The notes under the pieces were generated by a model. The model saw only the letters and a program-made list of their open reading frames with translations, was not told the DNA's origin and made no database searches. Both the position numbers and the translations under genes were made by a program. Shown piece after piece: positions 31,652 through 43,100 of a DNA stretch of 64,000 nucleotides; within the stretch, counting starts at the first letter, position 1; the number at the start of each line of letters is the position of its first letter. Source of the DNA: Rusavskia elegans (taxonomy: Eukaryota > Ascomycota > Lecanoromycetes > Teloschistales > Teloschistaceae); assembly GCA_011316305.1 (NCBI GenBank), contig SAUG01000021.1, positions 682,001 through 746,000 on the forward strand, written 5' to 3'.

Positions 31652-34600
31652 CTACCGTTCCCTCCTCTTCTTGATCCTTCCCCAAATGCCCTTCCCCTCC
31701 ACCTCCTTTTCCTCTGCGCTCTCTGTCCTTGCCATCAACTCCCTCGGGACCTGCGTCGGGGGTTCCGAGTTGCGTAGGAAATCGGCTAGGTCGCTCATTC
31801 CGCGGGCGTTGTCGTCGCGGTCAGAGCGGGGGATGCCTGCGGGCTTGGCTTTACGTTGAGGGTTGGAAGCCGTGGTGGTGGTTGTAGAGGTCGTTGTTGT
31901 ACCGTTGATGTTACTGTTTAAGGCAGGGGCGGCGGCCGAAGAGGAGGGCGTGTAGGTACTCATGAGGTGGGGGGAGATATCTCGGGAATTGAGTGGTGGG
32001 AGTTGTGGTGGTTTGGCCGAAGGTACTGCTGTATTTGTGGGACGGCCGCGTGAAGGTTGCTGTGGGGACGAGGTTGGGGCTTGGTTGGCTGAGCGGATGC
32101 CTGGGGTGGCAGATGCGGCTGCTGCACGGACGATGCGTTGATTGTACATTTCGTTGGCCTTCTTGTTGATGTTCTTGCTACGTGTGGTTGGATTGGGAAT
32201 GTCGTCGAACGCGGAAGGGATGATCGGCTTGGGATCACTGAGTGGAGGCGTGCTGTTGAGAAAATCGATGAGAGATTCTTCTTGATGCTGGGGCTTGGGT
32301 GTTCTGGGGCGGCCCTCGTCTTCACTGTCGGTATCGACGGCATAGGGATCTTTGACACGCCGCTGTTTGCGGGCTGCTTGAGAAGGCTCGTCGAAGCGCG
32401 ATGGTTTCTGGGACAAGGGAGGAGAACCGCCAAGCGATCCTCTCGAGCTGTCGAGAAGGCCGGTCCTCGAATTGGTAGATCTGATGGATCTGTTGGCGAA
32501 AGCGCTGTCTTGTGTGCTGGCCACGGAGCTCCGGGTATTGTCCGAAAAGCGGTCCCGTAGATTGGTCGGGACATGCGGATTCTGGGGGACAACGGAAGCT
32601 ACAGGACTGGGCGCTTGACGTTTCTCGACGGCCTGATGGTCGACTGGTCCTTGCCTCAGGAATTCGAGTAGGTCTTCGTTATGTGTTGGGCCATATGTAG
32701 CTTCACGAGCCTGAAGTCTCGAGGTCGGTCGTTTCGCCGGGGGAGTATGTGCGACAGGCGGTGGTGATTTGGCAAGACTCGGGTTTGGTTTAGTGATCTT
32801 CCTGCCAGTAGACGCGGCGGATGTTGATCGCTGCTCAGGTGACATGGCTTTCGTTGGCCGCGTCATGTTCGCAGATGGCGCCACACCCCTGTCTCTGGTG
32901 GGATCCCTTCTAGACACTGCTTCTGGCCCAGTGGATCGAATGAAATCAGCAAAGTCTTGAGTCGATTCGGAACCCAACTGAGCATCCCGTGGCGCTCCTT
33001 GCGGGGACCTTGCTGTCGTCGGCCTTGAGTATTGGCTCGGCGTTTTTGGTGTCTCCTGGGAAGGTGCACTGGTCTGGATTGCGGCCGGTTTGGAAGTCGC
33101 GATGGGGTTTGACCGGAGTCCGTTCAATCCCTTGAGCGACACGATGGAGCGACCGGCCGTCGGACGACCCGTCTCTGCTGGCGGCGGTCCAGATGTCCGA
33201 ATGAAGTCAGCAAGATCCGCGGTTCCTGTTCGGCTGTGAGAGTATCGCGGCGAATCAAGCGACTGCACCCGTTAGTAAACACCACCCAACGCTTGACAGA
33301 GCGACTCACCTCGGTTTCCCGCACACTCTGCGGTGTCAGGGTATATTGGATCGTCTCATCACTTTTGATGAGTTGCTCGAAGCTATGCTGCGTCTCGTCA
33401 ATCTCCGGTGTCCTGACCAAAGGGGTCGCCAGAGTATTGCTGGCTTCGGATGATCTCCTGGATACCGCATACTGTCTGCTCGTATCACTTGACCCTCTGG
33501 CCCTGAGCACTTTGGATTTGCTTGCGGTCTGAGAACTACTGGAGCCCGAGGTATGGATAGGTCGCATTTCACGGCTGCTGCTCGTGGATGTTCTACCGAC
33601 GGGTGACTCCAGAACACTTCCTGGGGACGGAGACACGCGCTGGACCGATGCTCGCTCTACTCCAGTACTCACAGGCGGAAGTTGCTTCCTGATCTCTGAC
33701 AACTTCAGCGACGGTTTCGCCTGTGGGAAGGTAGGTGAAGGACTAGGTGCAGCCATCAACCTATTTCCGGGCATCTCAGCGAGAGACCGTGGCCTCGACC
33801 CATTCGGCTGTGCGGGTTGAGCGTATGATGACCCATTGAAACGATTGCCATGCGGTATCGAACCGCCGAGCGTGGCAGGCACAACATAGTCGTCACCTTC
33901 ATCATTCGATCCTGTCGCTTTACTCACAGGAATGTCTCTCACCACATCTCGGTTTTCGGAAACCTGTGGTGGTTGATTCTCGACAATCGAGGTTTCGCGG
34001 TTATCAAGGGATACATTCTCCGTCGTATGCCCTTGCATTCTCCAAGAATCAAGTTGATTCTCAACCCCCGGTGAGATACCAGGCGTTTTATCTTGGTTGC
34101 TTTTTACGGGGAACTGGTCGGTAACCTCCTGGCTTCTGTTGTCTATGTGCGAGGGAATTCCTGATTCTAGCATTGCTGGATTCATGCTGTTGTCATATGA
34201 ATCAATTGAAGCTCGTGTCAGAGAGTCTAGACCTTTGTCAAGATTCCGTGCTTCTGTATCATATCGTTCGTAATGTGGCCGAGAGTTGTTAGTCATGTTC
34301 CCCTGCTTGTCGTCCATTGCACCTTCCTCACGCGCTATTGCTCCGTCATAAATTGTCATTACGGCAGGAGCGTCAGAGTCATGTCGAGAGTTACCGGGTG
34401 GATAGGTCCGAGATTCGTCAAAGAACATGCCTCCTCTGGGACTCGAGTACAAACTTTGTTGGGAATCCAGGTACTGGCCGTATGCAACGGGTGGCAATGA
34501 GCAAGACCGATTGCGTTGCAGGAGTTCACGCCTGGGCCTCCTTGCGCGACTATCATCATACTGGTCTGCCGCCATTTGGTACGAGTCGGATGACAACAGC

Positions 34601-35772
34601 ACGCTACGTGGTCTCTCTATCATATGGCGATGAGAATTCTGCCACGGAAACTCAACGCCCTCGATCTCTCTTGAATCGTACGTTGTAGTCGGCAGAGGTA
34701 TAGCCGCAGCCTCCTGCACGGATTCTGGATCATCCAGGGCGGCAGGCCCTGCACAAGCGTCATGTAGCCGGTTATGATCTTTCGCTTCTCCAACGCTAGG
34801 CTCACGGCTTCGTGAATCGCTCTCGGGAAGTGAGCTAGTTGGCCGAAGGGAGAACTCGTGGGACGACCGTCTCTGCTTGGCCAAGCTCGGCGATCTGACT
34901 CTCTTTTTCCATGACCTCCAAAGTCGACCGAACGTGGTGTTGACTGCCAGCTTTTCTATATCGACCACTTCGACAGAAGGACGTTGAACGCCTGCGAGAT
35001 TTGGCAGTCCGTGGTTGTCCTGTCGCCGTCGGGCTTCGAAGCGTGTGTATGCGGCTTCAGCAGAGAGCAGCAGAACATGTTCGGCGATGTACTCGAGTAT
35101 CGAGGTCAGGAAGATTGCGGCGGCCGGGGAGACAACGCCCAAGTCACGAGACAAGCGATGCTGGCCCTCGGCTTCATGAGCATCGTTCTCACGCTGCAGC
35201 CACACTTTTTCGTCTTGCTCCTCCAGATCACCAAGGTGGGTATAGACCATGCACCTTAGGCGCGTCCTCCGCCAGATTTTGTTCAGGTCCCAACCAGCTC
35301 TGGATTCTAATTCTTCGTGGAAAGCGGACAGTTCGTCATTGTCTCCGTCAAAAGCCTGCAATTCTTCATCGGCACTGGCGATGGCGTCTTTGGCCAATCT
35401 GGGCTTCAAGACTTCGATGACAGCGGGTCGCAGTGCAGCAATCGCGGTGGAGCGAGAGGCGAGGAGAATGCTGTAAAGTAGCTGATCGAGGAAAGCGTTG
35501 AGCAAAAGCAAAGCGTTGGGTGCGACCAGGGTGTTGTTGGCAGCAAAACTGGTGGGCCGGTCTTGGTCGGCGTCTTCCAACATTGGCTCTCGATCGCCAG
35601 TGACAATTTGGGATGCGGAAGAGGGCGCAATATATGCAGGCTCGGGTTCGACGGCCGGAGGGCAGACGAGTGAGACAACGGACAGAGAGGACCTGTCGTT
35701 GGAAATACTCGAGCTTCTCTGAGATCTGGGCTTGGGACGAAGTGAAATCCCGGGCGAGATGAGGCTGTTCAT
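31652..35772 (-). CDS. Disordered protein with five DLADF-like motifs
   Basis: Two exons, 35772–33310 and 33262–31652, joined in phase 0 across a 47-bp intron (GTGAGT...TGCAG), give 1,357 aa. I start at MNSLISPGISLRP; an in-frame Met 35 codons upstream is possible. Residues ~80–235 are helical and ordered: NALLLLNAFLDQLLYSILLA, AIAALRPAVIEVLKPRLAKD, then VVSPAAAIFLTSILEYIAEH and LLLSAEAAYTRFEA, somewhat like a pair of histone-fold-type helical bundles (inference). Most of the rest is disordered. The C-terminal third carries a repeated short motif, TADLADFIRTSGPP and four variants, at about residues 835, 922, 1016, 1150 and 1310, ending close to a basic C-terminus (GRIKKRRER). I know similar filamentous-fungal proteins but no function; nuclear or scaffold roles are guesses. 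Confidence 0.82.
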
Positions 35773-37302
35773 GGTCGATGGCAGGTGTGAGGGAGTTCCC
35801 CCTCTTTCCCCTGGATTCCTGCTTAAGCTTCGCCGAGTGGTCTCATTGCATGGCTTGTATGCAGATGTTGTATGCAAGCAAACCCGGGTCGATTGATTGG
35901 GCTATGCGGTGTCAACTGTGGTGGATGTTCGGCGACGGCAAGGACAGCGAGGATAGCGACAGCGATGAGAGCAAAGCGGTGGCAGTGGTGTCCGACCGTC
36001 GAGTGGAAGACAGTGCAATGAACCGCAAGATGTTACATCTTAATGAGCAAGATGCGAAAGGGTGAGGCTGTCCAATCGAAGCCGCAGATGACGGAAGATC
36101 ATTTCATGTCGCAAGAACGGGCGTCGGGAAGGCTAAAAAAGGGGATCCACCGTTCCACACCCCCTGAAGGATCAACTCTGCATGGAACCCTTCGGAACCA
36201 ACCACGATCTGGGGAGATACTACTCTACCCCCCCAAGATCTCAGTTCGATCTTCTTCTGACAGCTACCGATACTACTTCCCATACATATTGTTGTTTGCT
36301 CGCTTGTTTAATCACATCCGGTGGATCTCCTCGATGTCTCACGAGACCAGCAAACACCGGTCCCCCCAGGGGTTCCCCCTATTGTACCACCACTTGCTAC
36401 AACTACTTGGTAGTACACCGATCTTCTCCCGCCATCCATGTCATGAGACAGGCTTGTGGCTTCCATCTTACTCCTACGAGCCGAAAAGTCCCCTAGCGAG
36501 TCGCCAAACAATAGCCAAGCGTTGTCGCTAATGCACCAATCCAGGGGGCTTCTCAGGCGGGGGTGTCTAGACCTCCTGACATCTTCCCTACCAGCACGGT
36601 CATCGGCCGGGAGCATTGTTCTGACTACCAGCGTCGTACATGTTACGACGCTGGGATGAATTCACCTTCGACAAGACCACAGGCTCCGAAAGATCAGAGA
36701 CCCACAGTCAAACACCGCCAGACCAAACTCTAGATTCACTCTGCCCAGTCCAAATGGAAGACTATGGAGCCTCCCGCTCTGGACATCGTCGATATGCCAT
36801 GGACCAAACGCTCGTGCAACTCCTGTCATCAATATGGCTTTCTGCGTCCGTTTCATTTCGTCGTCCCGATTTCGCGCCGCGGGGAACTGTTATCTGTACT
36901 ACAGAGTAACCACTCGCTCGTGTCGTCTGTCAATGCGAACCTTACGCGGATCAAAGTTGACGGATGTCTCATTTCATGGGCTGAGTCCAGGCACGTTGGT
37001 ACTTCCTCATGGACTTGCAAAAAATGGAGATGAGAAATACTATGCGCAGATTCTTGAAAGCATCTCTATATGACAAGAGCGAAAGAAGATATAAGAGCAC
37101 AGCATCAGAGGTCATTCTATATAGGCTACTGACTTCGAATGCTATTGCGTTGAGTCTCAAATCATGCAAAGCGCTACATCCTCGACTCCTTACTCCATCA
37201 CATCCCTCGCTCGATAATCCTTCAGTCGAAGCCAATTTAAATCCTCCAAGCGGGAAATGGGAATCTGACGCTTTCGTCTCTCCTGCAGCGCTACGGTCAG
37301 CA

Positions 37303-37686
37303 TCAGGAATGCAGCAGTGAGTATGGGACAAGTAACCTCCGCAGCATCCCAGCTTCATACGATTGTTGACCACTTGATATGTGGCCATTCGATGAGGAGC
37401 CTCTTGAGGCAGGAGCATTCCAATACCGTGGTGCTGTCCAATCGTTGACTCGCCATAAACCGCCCGGTCGAACACTCTCAGGGTAATGTCCGATCCGAAT
37501 CTGCCGGGCCGATCCATCCCAACGTTGACAACGAGCACATTCACTCAAATCCCGAATGACGCCTTCCGTCCGATTGTCGGAGCATGTGGTCCTCCTTCTC
37601 TGCTCTCCGCGAAGTGCGCAGACATCTGTAGTCCGTCTCTGGCCCCAGTGACCACAGGTATGGTAGACATGTACAAGGCGGCACAT
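37303..37686 (-). CDS. Small Cys/His-containing hypothetical protein
   Basis: An open frame of 127 aa beginning MCRLVHVYHTCGHWG and continuing with several Cys (VCALRG, TTCSDN, ECARCQRW). The start MC..V..Y.TCGH is a pattern I associate with small fungal proteins of unknown function, perhaps a metal-binding knuckle. After ~residue 60 the sequence looks less protein-like, so an intron or a different end is likely. It is isolated in a gene-poor spacer. It may be a chance open frame. Confidence 0.35.
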   Translation of the reverse strand: MCRLVHVYHTCGHWGQRRTTDVCALRGEQRRRTTCSDNRTEGVIRDLSECARCQRWDGSARQIRIGHYPESVRPGGLWRVNDWTAPRYWNAPASRGSSSNGHISSGQQSYEAGMLRRLLVPYSLLHS

Positions 37687-38744
37687 CTGAACTAGTACAA
37701 TCCTTCCTTCTGGTTCTTCTCCTTCGAAGCGTACAGGTTGCGCAAGCTCTGTCCAGTTGCTGGGGTCGCTGCTGGGCTTCTGTCGATTGCAGATACTGGT
37801 CGAATGACGACCAACACATCTTCTTATCCTGTTTCCTTCTCACTATCATCTATTTGACGTTCTGGCAATGTTCAAAACTTGAAAGAGGTCGGACAATGGA
37901 AAGGAAAAACGACAGGACAATGTAGGTAGACTGTAAGTGTATTTCTTTCTTTTGAGTGACATTTTCGAAGGTACCTTTATACTGTGTTGCTACGTGTTTG
38001 CTGGATACAACAACCGTCTTGTTGGCTGAACACGCGCATCGCGCTTCAAGCTTTCATCTACGATTGTTTGTTGCTGGGCTGCGTTGTGCAAGTCGAAGAC
38101 GTGCTGTCCGCGAGCGTCTGGGCAGCCATGCCTTGCGAAGCCCCTTTCTGGACTTTTGTGCTTGGTGCAACATACGCTATTGCACTAGCACTCAAAGGAC
38201 TATTCGACTATGGGGTTCTAGGATCTTCGTATGACCACTTCACTAATCGTATTTAAGGCTACTTGGAGAGTTGACTGAGAGCTGCCATCCCAAGGGATCT
38301 AACAATGTCATTCACCTTGTCTCTTCCCTGGAGCGTTTTTGATTCCCATCTCGATATGCAGATTTGCTGCCGGATGCTGATGATGCCACTTTGTCTACGT
38401 TACACAACTATGACAGTACACCGTTGTTCCAACAGCACATTTTTAACAATGAGGGGAACACTTGCAGGCAAACGACAGACGACCCAATAAGCAAGAAGCA
38501 CCTGTCAGGCTGTGACGGGGCTTCTCTTTGATCATCGTTCATCTCATCCACAGTATCAAACAAACATCTTGAATTCGGAGCACGTGTAGAAACACGTGAT
38601 CCGATAAGATCCTAACTACATCTGACGGATCTCCGGAATCAGATCGTCAAACATCCATGGGCTACCTCCACACAACGCGATATCCGTCTTCACTCAGCAT
38701 GTTGGATCCCGTTTGGAACTCCAGAGCAGGGGTACAACAACTCG

Positions 38745-38825
38745 TTTCCCTTCGACAGGCGGTCCGACTAGCGGGGTAGGCATTCGATACGTCGACTGCC
38801 AGCTAAACCGGATCGCCTACAATGA
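38745..38825. repeat. Dispersed element, intergenic copy
   Basis: Plus strand reads GGCATTCGATACGTCGACTG then CCAGCTAAACCGGAT. It matches the intron-borne copy at 61421–61496 over about 42 bases with roughly seven mismatches. No gene is seen around it. Confidence 0.65.
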
Positions 38826-39138
38826 TATGAGATGGGCGCACAGCCTCGCCCTTGCATAGGTACAACCTAGGTAGTGTTGATTAAGTAGAGACCTGCTGAC
38901 CAGTCGTTGACGGGTTAGATTGTGGTCCAGCTGTTACGGGCGGTAGTAACGGGTAGTTCGAGTTCGGTTCCTAGGTGCTGTACTGTGAAGATTCACATCG
39001 GGTGGTGTGGAGGTAGTTAGAGAAGGTATCGACACAGGAACGACTTGGCAGGAGATTTCATTGTGTCATAATGGTACCCATTCGCTGAATACTGCAATCG
39101 CATGCTTGCTCTCACCGGCTACTAATCATCTACTCTAG

Positions 39139-39690
39139 TCATACTCCGTTGACAATGTTCGCAAACTCAACATTGCCCATGAGTATTCCTTGGCTCAAGA
39201 CATACCCGTAATATGTCACGTATTCATCCTGCCGCTCATAATCGCACAAATGAAGCTTGCCAGATCCGCTAATCCCGGCATACCTGCCGGTACCAGAACC
39301 CGGCACGATGTTGAACGTGGCTGTGAACTCTTCCTCACCCACCTTCCACACTTCGGGACCTTTCTCCCCGAAACGGACGGTGCCGCTACCCTCGATGTCA
39401 AATCTCGAAACCTGACCGCACTCGACGTTGCAGGCTGTACCGGTGAATGTGTATGGCGAGGTGTGTGCGGAGAAGACGGTGTCGATGAAGAGACTTTCCG
39501 GCCCATCTGGGGCTTTGGCATACGCGTTTTTGGGGTACAAAGTTTTGGGGTATAAGACGTAACGGCCGTAGAGACCGGGTCTACGGTGGTCGCCGTGTGA
39601 AGGTCGGGGTTGCGGTGGAGCGGTTGGATCGTATTGTCGCGATTCCTTGTGGGTGCCTTCGAAGAGGTCCCATACACCGTTGGGAGGCAT
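39139..39690 (-). CDS. Cluster paralogue A (GSG-x-Y-x-GI family)
   Basis: Intronless, 183 aa from MPPNGVWDLFEG; an in-frame Met 21 codons upstream is less likely because the intervening residues match nothing in the paralogues. Family features: N-terminal Trp (GVWDLF), SPYTFTGTA strand, FDIEGSGTVRF, and the signature FNIVPGSGTGRYAGISGSGK then LHL. The C-terminus GNVEFANIVNGV* is shorter than in the others and lacks the final G..L[LM]. The alternating pattern and Gly-rich turns suggest a small beta-barrel; the GSGTG.Y.GI.G.G signature recalls AOC-barrel/DUF3224-type proteins, which is an untested resemblance. No signal peptide or membrane segment. A TATA-like TTTTATA lies about 85 bp upstream. 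It is the outermost member of a nine-copy array. Confidence 0.75.
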   Translation of the reverse strand: MPPNGVWDLFEGTHKESRQYDPTAPPQPRPSHGDHRRPGLYGRYVLYPKTLYPKNAYAKAPDGPESLFIDTVFSAHTSPYTFTGTACNVECGQVSRFDIEGSGTVRFGEKGPEVWKVGEEEFTATFNIVPGSGTGRYAGISGSGKLHLCDYERQDEYVTYYGYVLSQGILMGNVEFANIVNGV

Positions 39691-40734
39691 CTTGATGGTC
39701 TTAAAGATTGTTGAAGATGCGGTGTTTGGCTTGGTGGCGATGTACAAGAGCAAAGAAGCAGGTATGTGGATGACCCTCTTTTATACCTGGTATGTTGTGT
39801 TTAGTGACTCGAAAAGAGCAACCTGATGCCAAACGGCTTCCATGAAAAAGGATCGAAGAGTCATGCCGAGCATGTCACCATGTCGCGGCAATATAACAGA
39901 GATTGAGATGCTTCCTTAGTAACGCCTACCTCGCTTGCTGACTGTTCGACACAGGACACCAATTAACTCAAATATCATAACAAGGCTCCAACTCTCGGCT
40001 CTCTGGAAATTTGAGGTCATGTCCATGTCCCTTCGTCTGCTAGAATTCGTGTTGCCTCAGCTCCAGCGCAGTCGTCGTGTCAACTCATAACAAACCACGG
40101 ACCAACCGCAATGAGAGGCTTATACCACCCGTCACCTCAAAGAAGGATATAGTTTTTATCGGTTAAATGGATACTGACTGGATAGGTATGGGGGACGAAA
40201 GCAAAAAAAGTCATCTCCCCGACAGGGAATCGAACACGACAAGGCCAAATAGTATCCACTTTTGGGCCCGTCAATTTTGTCTGCGGATGGTGGGAGTGTG
40301 GATTTATTACTAACCTAGACCATCAAGGACGATTCATGAGTTCACAGCTGCAAAATTCTCATTGCATGCTTCTTTGGATATCAGGTGTAGAGTCGAGGGA
40401 CTCTTGCTAGGGAAACCCATGAAGTTATAGGGCCGAGGGAATACGCTGGCAGAAGGGCATAGCCTGCTGGCTATGATACAATTTAAAGGAAGTCTGTCGG
40501 TCCACCTGGTGGATTCGGTCACCCTGTTCCCGGTTGTGACTTATGTCTGCTGCTAGCGGTAGGACTGCCTGCGGGAGGATGGAAAAGAGATGACGTGTGA
40601 AATGACAATCCTATGTGGCACAAGATCTCAAACCGAGCTCGAAATGCTGCTATGAACCACTGATTGAACAGACACATACGTACGTCAATCCAGAGAACGA
40701 ACGCACGCAGACATCAACTAAAAAGACCGGCTAT
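39691..40734. other. Spacer between paralogues A and B
   Basis: Holds the promoter of A, a tRNA-like sequence at 40215–40329 and the 3' flank of B. No protein gene seen. Confidence 0.5.
40215..40329 (-). tRNA. tRNA-like sequence, probably degenerate
   Basis: Read on the minus strand it starts TCCTTGA and ends TCGGGGA+G, which pair as a seven-base acceptor stem with two G·U pairs. An A-box-like TGGTCTAGGTTAGTAA and a T-loop-like GTTCGATTCC are in the right order and a run of seven T follows nine bases... shortly after the end, as for a Pol III terminator. ATCCAC and GTGGAT could form the anticodon stem with ~38 bases between, implying an intron. Against function: the T-stem (TCGTG/CCCTG) pairs poorly and no anticodon fits the loop rules cleanly. 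Likely a decayed tRNA gene; its original identity is unclear (the 5' end looks Asp/Glu-like). Confidence 0.35.
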
Positions 40735-41358
40735 CTACAAGAGTGATGCACCCGCATCATTGATACTTTCGAAAACAAGAGAACCACCGCCATAAGGTAC
40801 CCGTGTAAAATGAGCATAGTAACCCGCCATCTCTATTCCGTTCCAATACTCTCCAATCTCTACCTTTAGCCTTCCAGACCCGCTAATACCGGTAAATATA
40901 TCGGTACCAGACCCTTCCACGATCTGGAATCGACTGCCGAAAAGTTGGCCGCCGTCGTGCTTGTCGGTAATGGTGCCGGTTCCTTCAATTCGGAATTCTC
41001 CCACCATTCGATTACCTGATTCTAGATAGGGTTCGTACTTTACGGAGCCGTGGAGAGTGTATGGGGATGCGGGTGCCCCGGGTAGGACTAGTTCGAATAC
41101 TAAAAAATCGCGTTGGTAGGCGGGACCGCGACGAGGGTAATAGTAGGCTTGGTAGTCGGGTATGCTGTGCCAGTGATCGTCAGCTGGTCGCGGAGGAATG
41201 TCGGTAGGAGAGTCGAGCACAGGAAGTGACTGCCATTGCTGACCCCAGACGATCCATGGATTTGGTTTGGGCATTTCTGGTTCAATACTCTGGGGGTGAG
41301 TGTCTGCGTTCGACTTTGTGTCTCCTGAGTCCTGATAGTGGATGTTGATTTTTGGCAT
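40735..41358 (-). CDS. Cluster paralogue B (GSG-x-Y-x-GI family)
   Basis: Intronless, 207 aa from MPKINIHYQDS; the frame is open for 21 more codons upstream. Features in order: PKINIHYQDS, NPWIVWGQQWQSLPV (family Trp), WHSIPDYQAYY, SPYTLHGSVKYEP, FRIEGTGTITD, then FQIVEGSGTDIFTGISGSGR and LKVEI, and the family C-terminus SLVFESINDAGASLL*. It is closest to C: both share a K-I-x-I-x-Y start, W-G/Y-x-QWQS, and WHSIPDYQ. B and C are transcribed away from each other across 547 bp, so they may have arisen by an inverted duplication and may share control. Soluble; no transmembrane or signal sequence. Function unknown. Confidence 0.82.
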   Translation of the reverse strand: MPKINIHYQDSGDTKSNADTHPQSIEPEMPKPNPWIVWGQQWQSLPVLDSPTDIPPRPADDHWHSIPDYQAYYYPRRGPAYQRDFLVFELVLPGAPASPYTLHGSVKYEPYLESGNRMVGEFRIEGTGTITDKHDGGQLFGSRFQIVEGSGTDIFTGISGSGRLKVEIGEYWNGIEMAGYYAHFTRVPYGGGSLVFESINDAGASLL

Positions 41359-41905
41359 GGTGGAGATGAATGGTCCTTGGGGAGATGGTGTGAAGACAGG
41401 AAGAAGCCTTAAGGGTTGCAAGAGAAGGAAGCTAGATCGTTATATCTCTTCTGGAAGTGGTGGTGGAGGGGATATCCTGGTGAGTCGAGGCTTGTGATTG
41501 AAGCCGGTGAGTCAATATCGTACACGGCATCCATTCTCCTATTAGTAAGTTGATGCCTCACGCCACGGCTGTATCTGAAACGACGAAGATCTAGTGATGA
41601 TCATGCTTTGAGGTTATGTACTGCTGGGTTTTTCACCCTGGATTGCATCGTCGCAATTTCTTATGGCGGTTGACCCATTGAAATAGCCACCTGACTCTAA
41701 TAGGCTTCAATGAAGAAAAAAGAAGGTTCGTGCAGATCGTGAATACGTTTGGTGATCCAAGATATCCCCTGCAACACCAACCACTGTGACAGGAATAAAC
41801 ATATATACACGCAGCCCATTTCTTCCCTATCCTCTATTTCCCTTCTCTCGACCCTCGCCCAAGCCTCACACTTCTCCACTGTTCCAATATATCTAAGCAA
41901 AGAAA
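41359..41905. promoter_or_regulatory. Shared 5' region of divergent paralogues B and C
   Basis: Must contain both promoters. No coding sequence seen. A C/T-rich tract (about 41815–41900) precedes C. Confidence 0.5.
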
Positions 41906-42517
41906 ATGGTAAAGATAACAATATACTACCCCTACAACGAAAGCCGCAGTATCGAAAAGATGTCTGATCCCACACCTTGGAACATCTACGGCTTCCAGTG
42001 GCAGTCCATGCCTTTGCCCAACACTTCACCTAGCAACCCGCGACCTACTACCGGCGATATGGCCATCTGGCACTCCATCCCGGACTATCAAACCAAATTC
42101 ACCTTAACCCACGGTCCTATCGGAACGGACAGGGACCTGGAATTAAAAATGGTCTTCTCGGCACATTCATCGCCATTCACCTACCACGGGACCGCGAACT
42201 TCCGAAACGGCAAAAAAGAAGATGGTGAAACGGTGCCTGAGGGCGAAGAACCGGAATTTCGGATCGAGGGGCAAGGGACTATTACTTACGAGTCGGGCGG
42301 CAGTGAATTTTTTAATAGCCGTTTTCAGATTGTGGATGGATCGGGTACGCGATCTTTGACGGGGGTGAAGGGGTCTGGGAGGTTGTGGACGAGAGTTGGG
42401 GTACATAGGAATGAGTATGGAGATCTTGATCAGGTGGGCTTTTATATGCATGCTGGACGGGGAATTGGGGACCTTTTTTTTGAACATGTTAATGAGGTGG
42501 GTAAAGCACTTGTGTAG
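41906..42517 (+). CDS. Cluster paralogue C (GSG-x-Y-x-GI family)
   Basis: Intronless, 203 aa. Reads VKITIYYPYNES, TPWNIYGFQWQSMPL (family Trp), WHSIPDYQTKF, HSSPFTYHGTANF, an acidic insert (EDGETVPEGEEPE), FRIEGQGTITYES, then FQIVDGSGTRSLTGVKGSGR and LWTRV, ending DLFFEHVNEVGKALV*. All family blocks are present, so this copy looks intact. Within the Y.GI.G core the usual Tyr/Gly are replaced (SLTGVKGSG). It is the sister of B by sequence. A second in-frame Met (MSDPTPW) at codon 19 could be the real start, since several paralogues begin just before the Trp. Confidence 0.82.
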   Translation: MVKITIYYPYNESRSIEKMSDPTPWNIYGFQWQSMPLPNTSPSNPRPTTGDMAIWHSIPDYQTKFTLTHGPIGTDRDLELKMVFSAHSSPFTYHGTANFRNGKKEDGETVPEGEEPEFRIEGQGTITYESGGSEFFNSRFQIVDGSGTRSLTGVKGSGRLWTRVGVHRNEYGDLDQVGFYMHAGRGIGDLFFEHVNEVGKALV

Positions 42518-43100
42518 ATGGTTGCTTTTTGTTTGGTCAGAGATGTGCATGCGTGTGTTGTATTGATGGGTTATGAAGGCAATATCTAAGCTTATGTTGA
42601 AATCTGTGTGCCGCATGGCCTGGGTGCAATTTGAGAAATTCGGGTCTGTGTAGAATAACAGGGAATCTGCCTTTATTTTTTTTTTTTTTTCTCGTATTCT
42701 ACCTTTTTCTGTTTGGGAATATGTGTCTCGTGGGAATAATTTCCAAGTGTGGTGGTGCGAAGGGAAGGAGTGAGTACCTCTACTCGAAAAGGCAGAAATA
42801 AGTATTGGGGCAGTGACTGGGTGAGAGAAACAGGTGAAAGTACATATCTCTCACCGATCATCCAGCAGCGTGAAACGAACAGTCACTGTGGGTTCAACAC
42901 CACGGAGTCAAGTCACAGTGAATATGGAGTCACTCCTTCAAACATACAGCTGTCAGTTCCTCATCAGACCCACAACTTCTCCATTCTCTCCTCCAAGCTT
43001 CTCCTTCAACCCCATCCCTGTTCCTTCTTGAACTTCCCAGACCGGACAAACCTTCTCAAGTACACACCATCTCCCACCACCACCACCAACAACAACAAAT
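42518..43100. other. Spacer between paralogues C and D
   Basis: Contains an 18-base T run near 42674 and a C/A-rich 5' leader of D. Open frames here have no family motifs. Confidence 0.5.

Larger units (their letters stand above)
35773..39138. other. Gene-poor 3.4-kb spacer
   Basis: Apart from one possible small gene at 37303–37686 and a copy of the dispersed element at 38745–38825, I see no supported feature. Short open frames exist on both strands, without recognisable motifs or consistent splice sites. It separates the housekeeping block from the paralogue cluster. Confidence 0.5.

Noticed and set aside
36969..37544. 191-aa minus-strand open frame
   Set aside because: It overlaps the small Cys-containing candidate in another frame and shows no domain.
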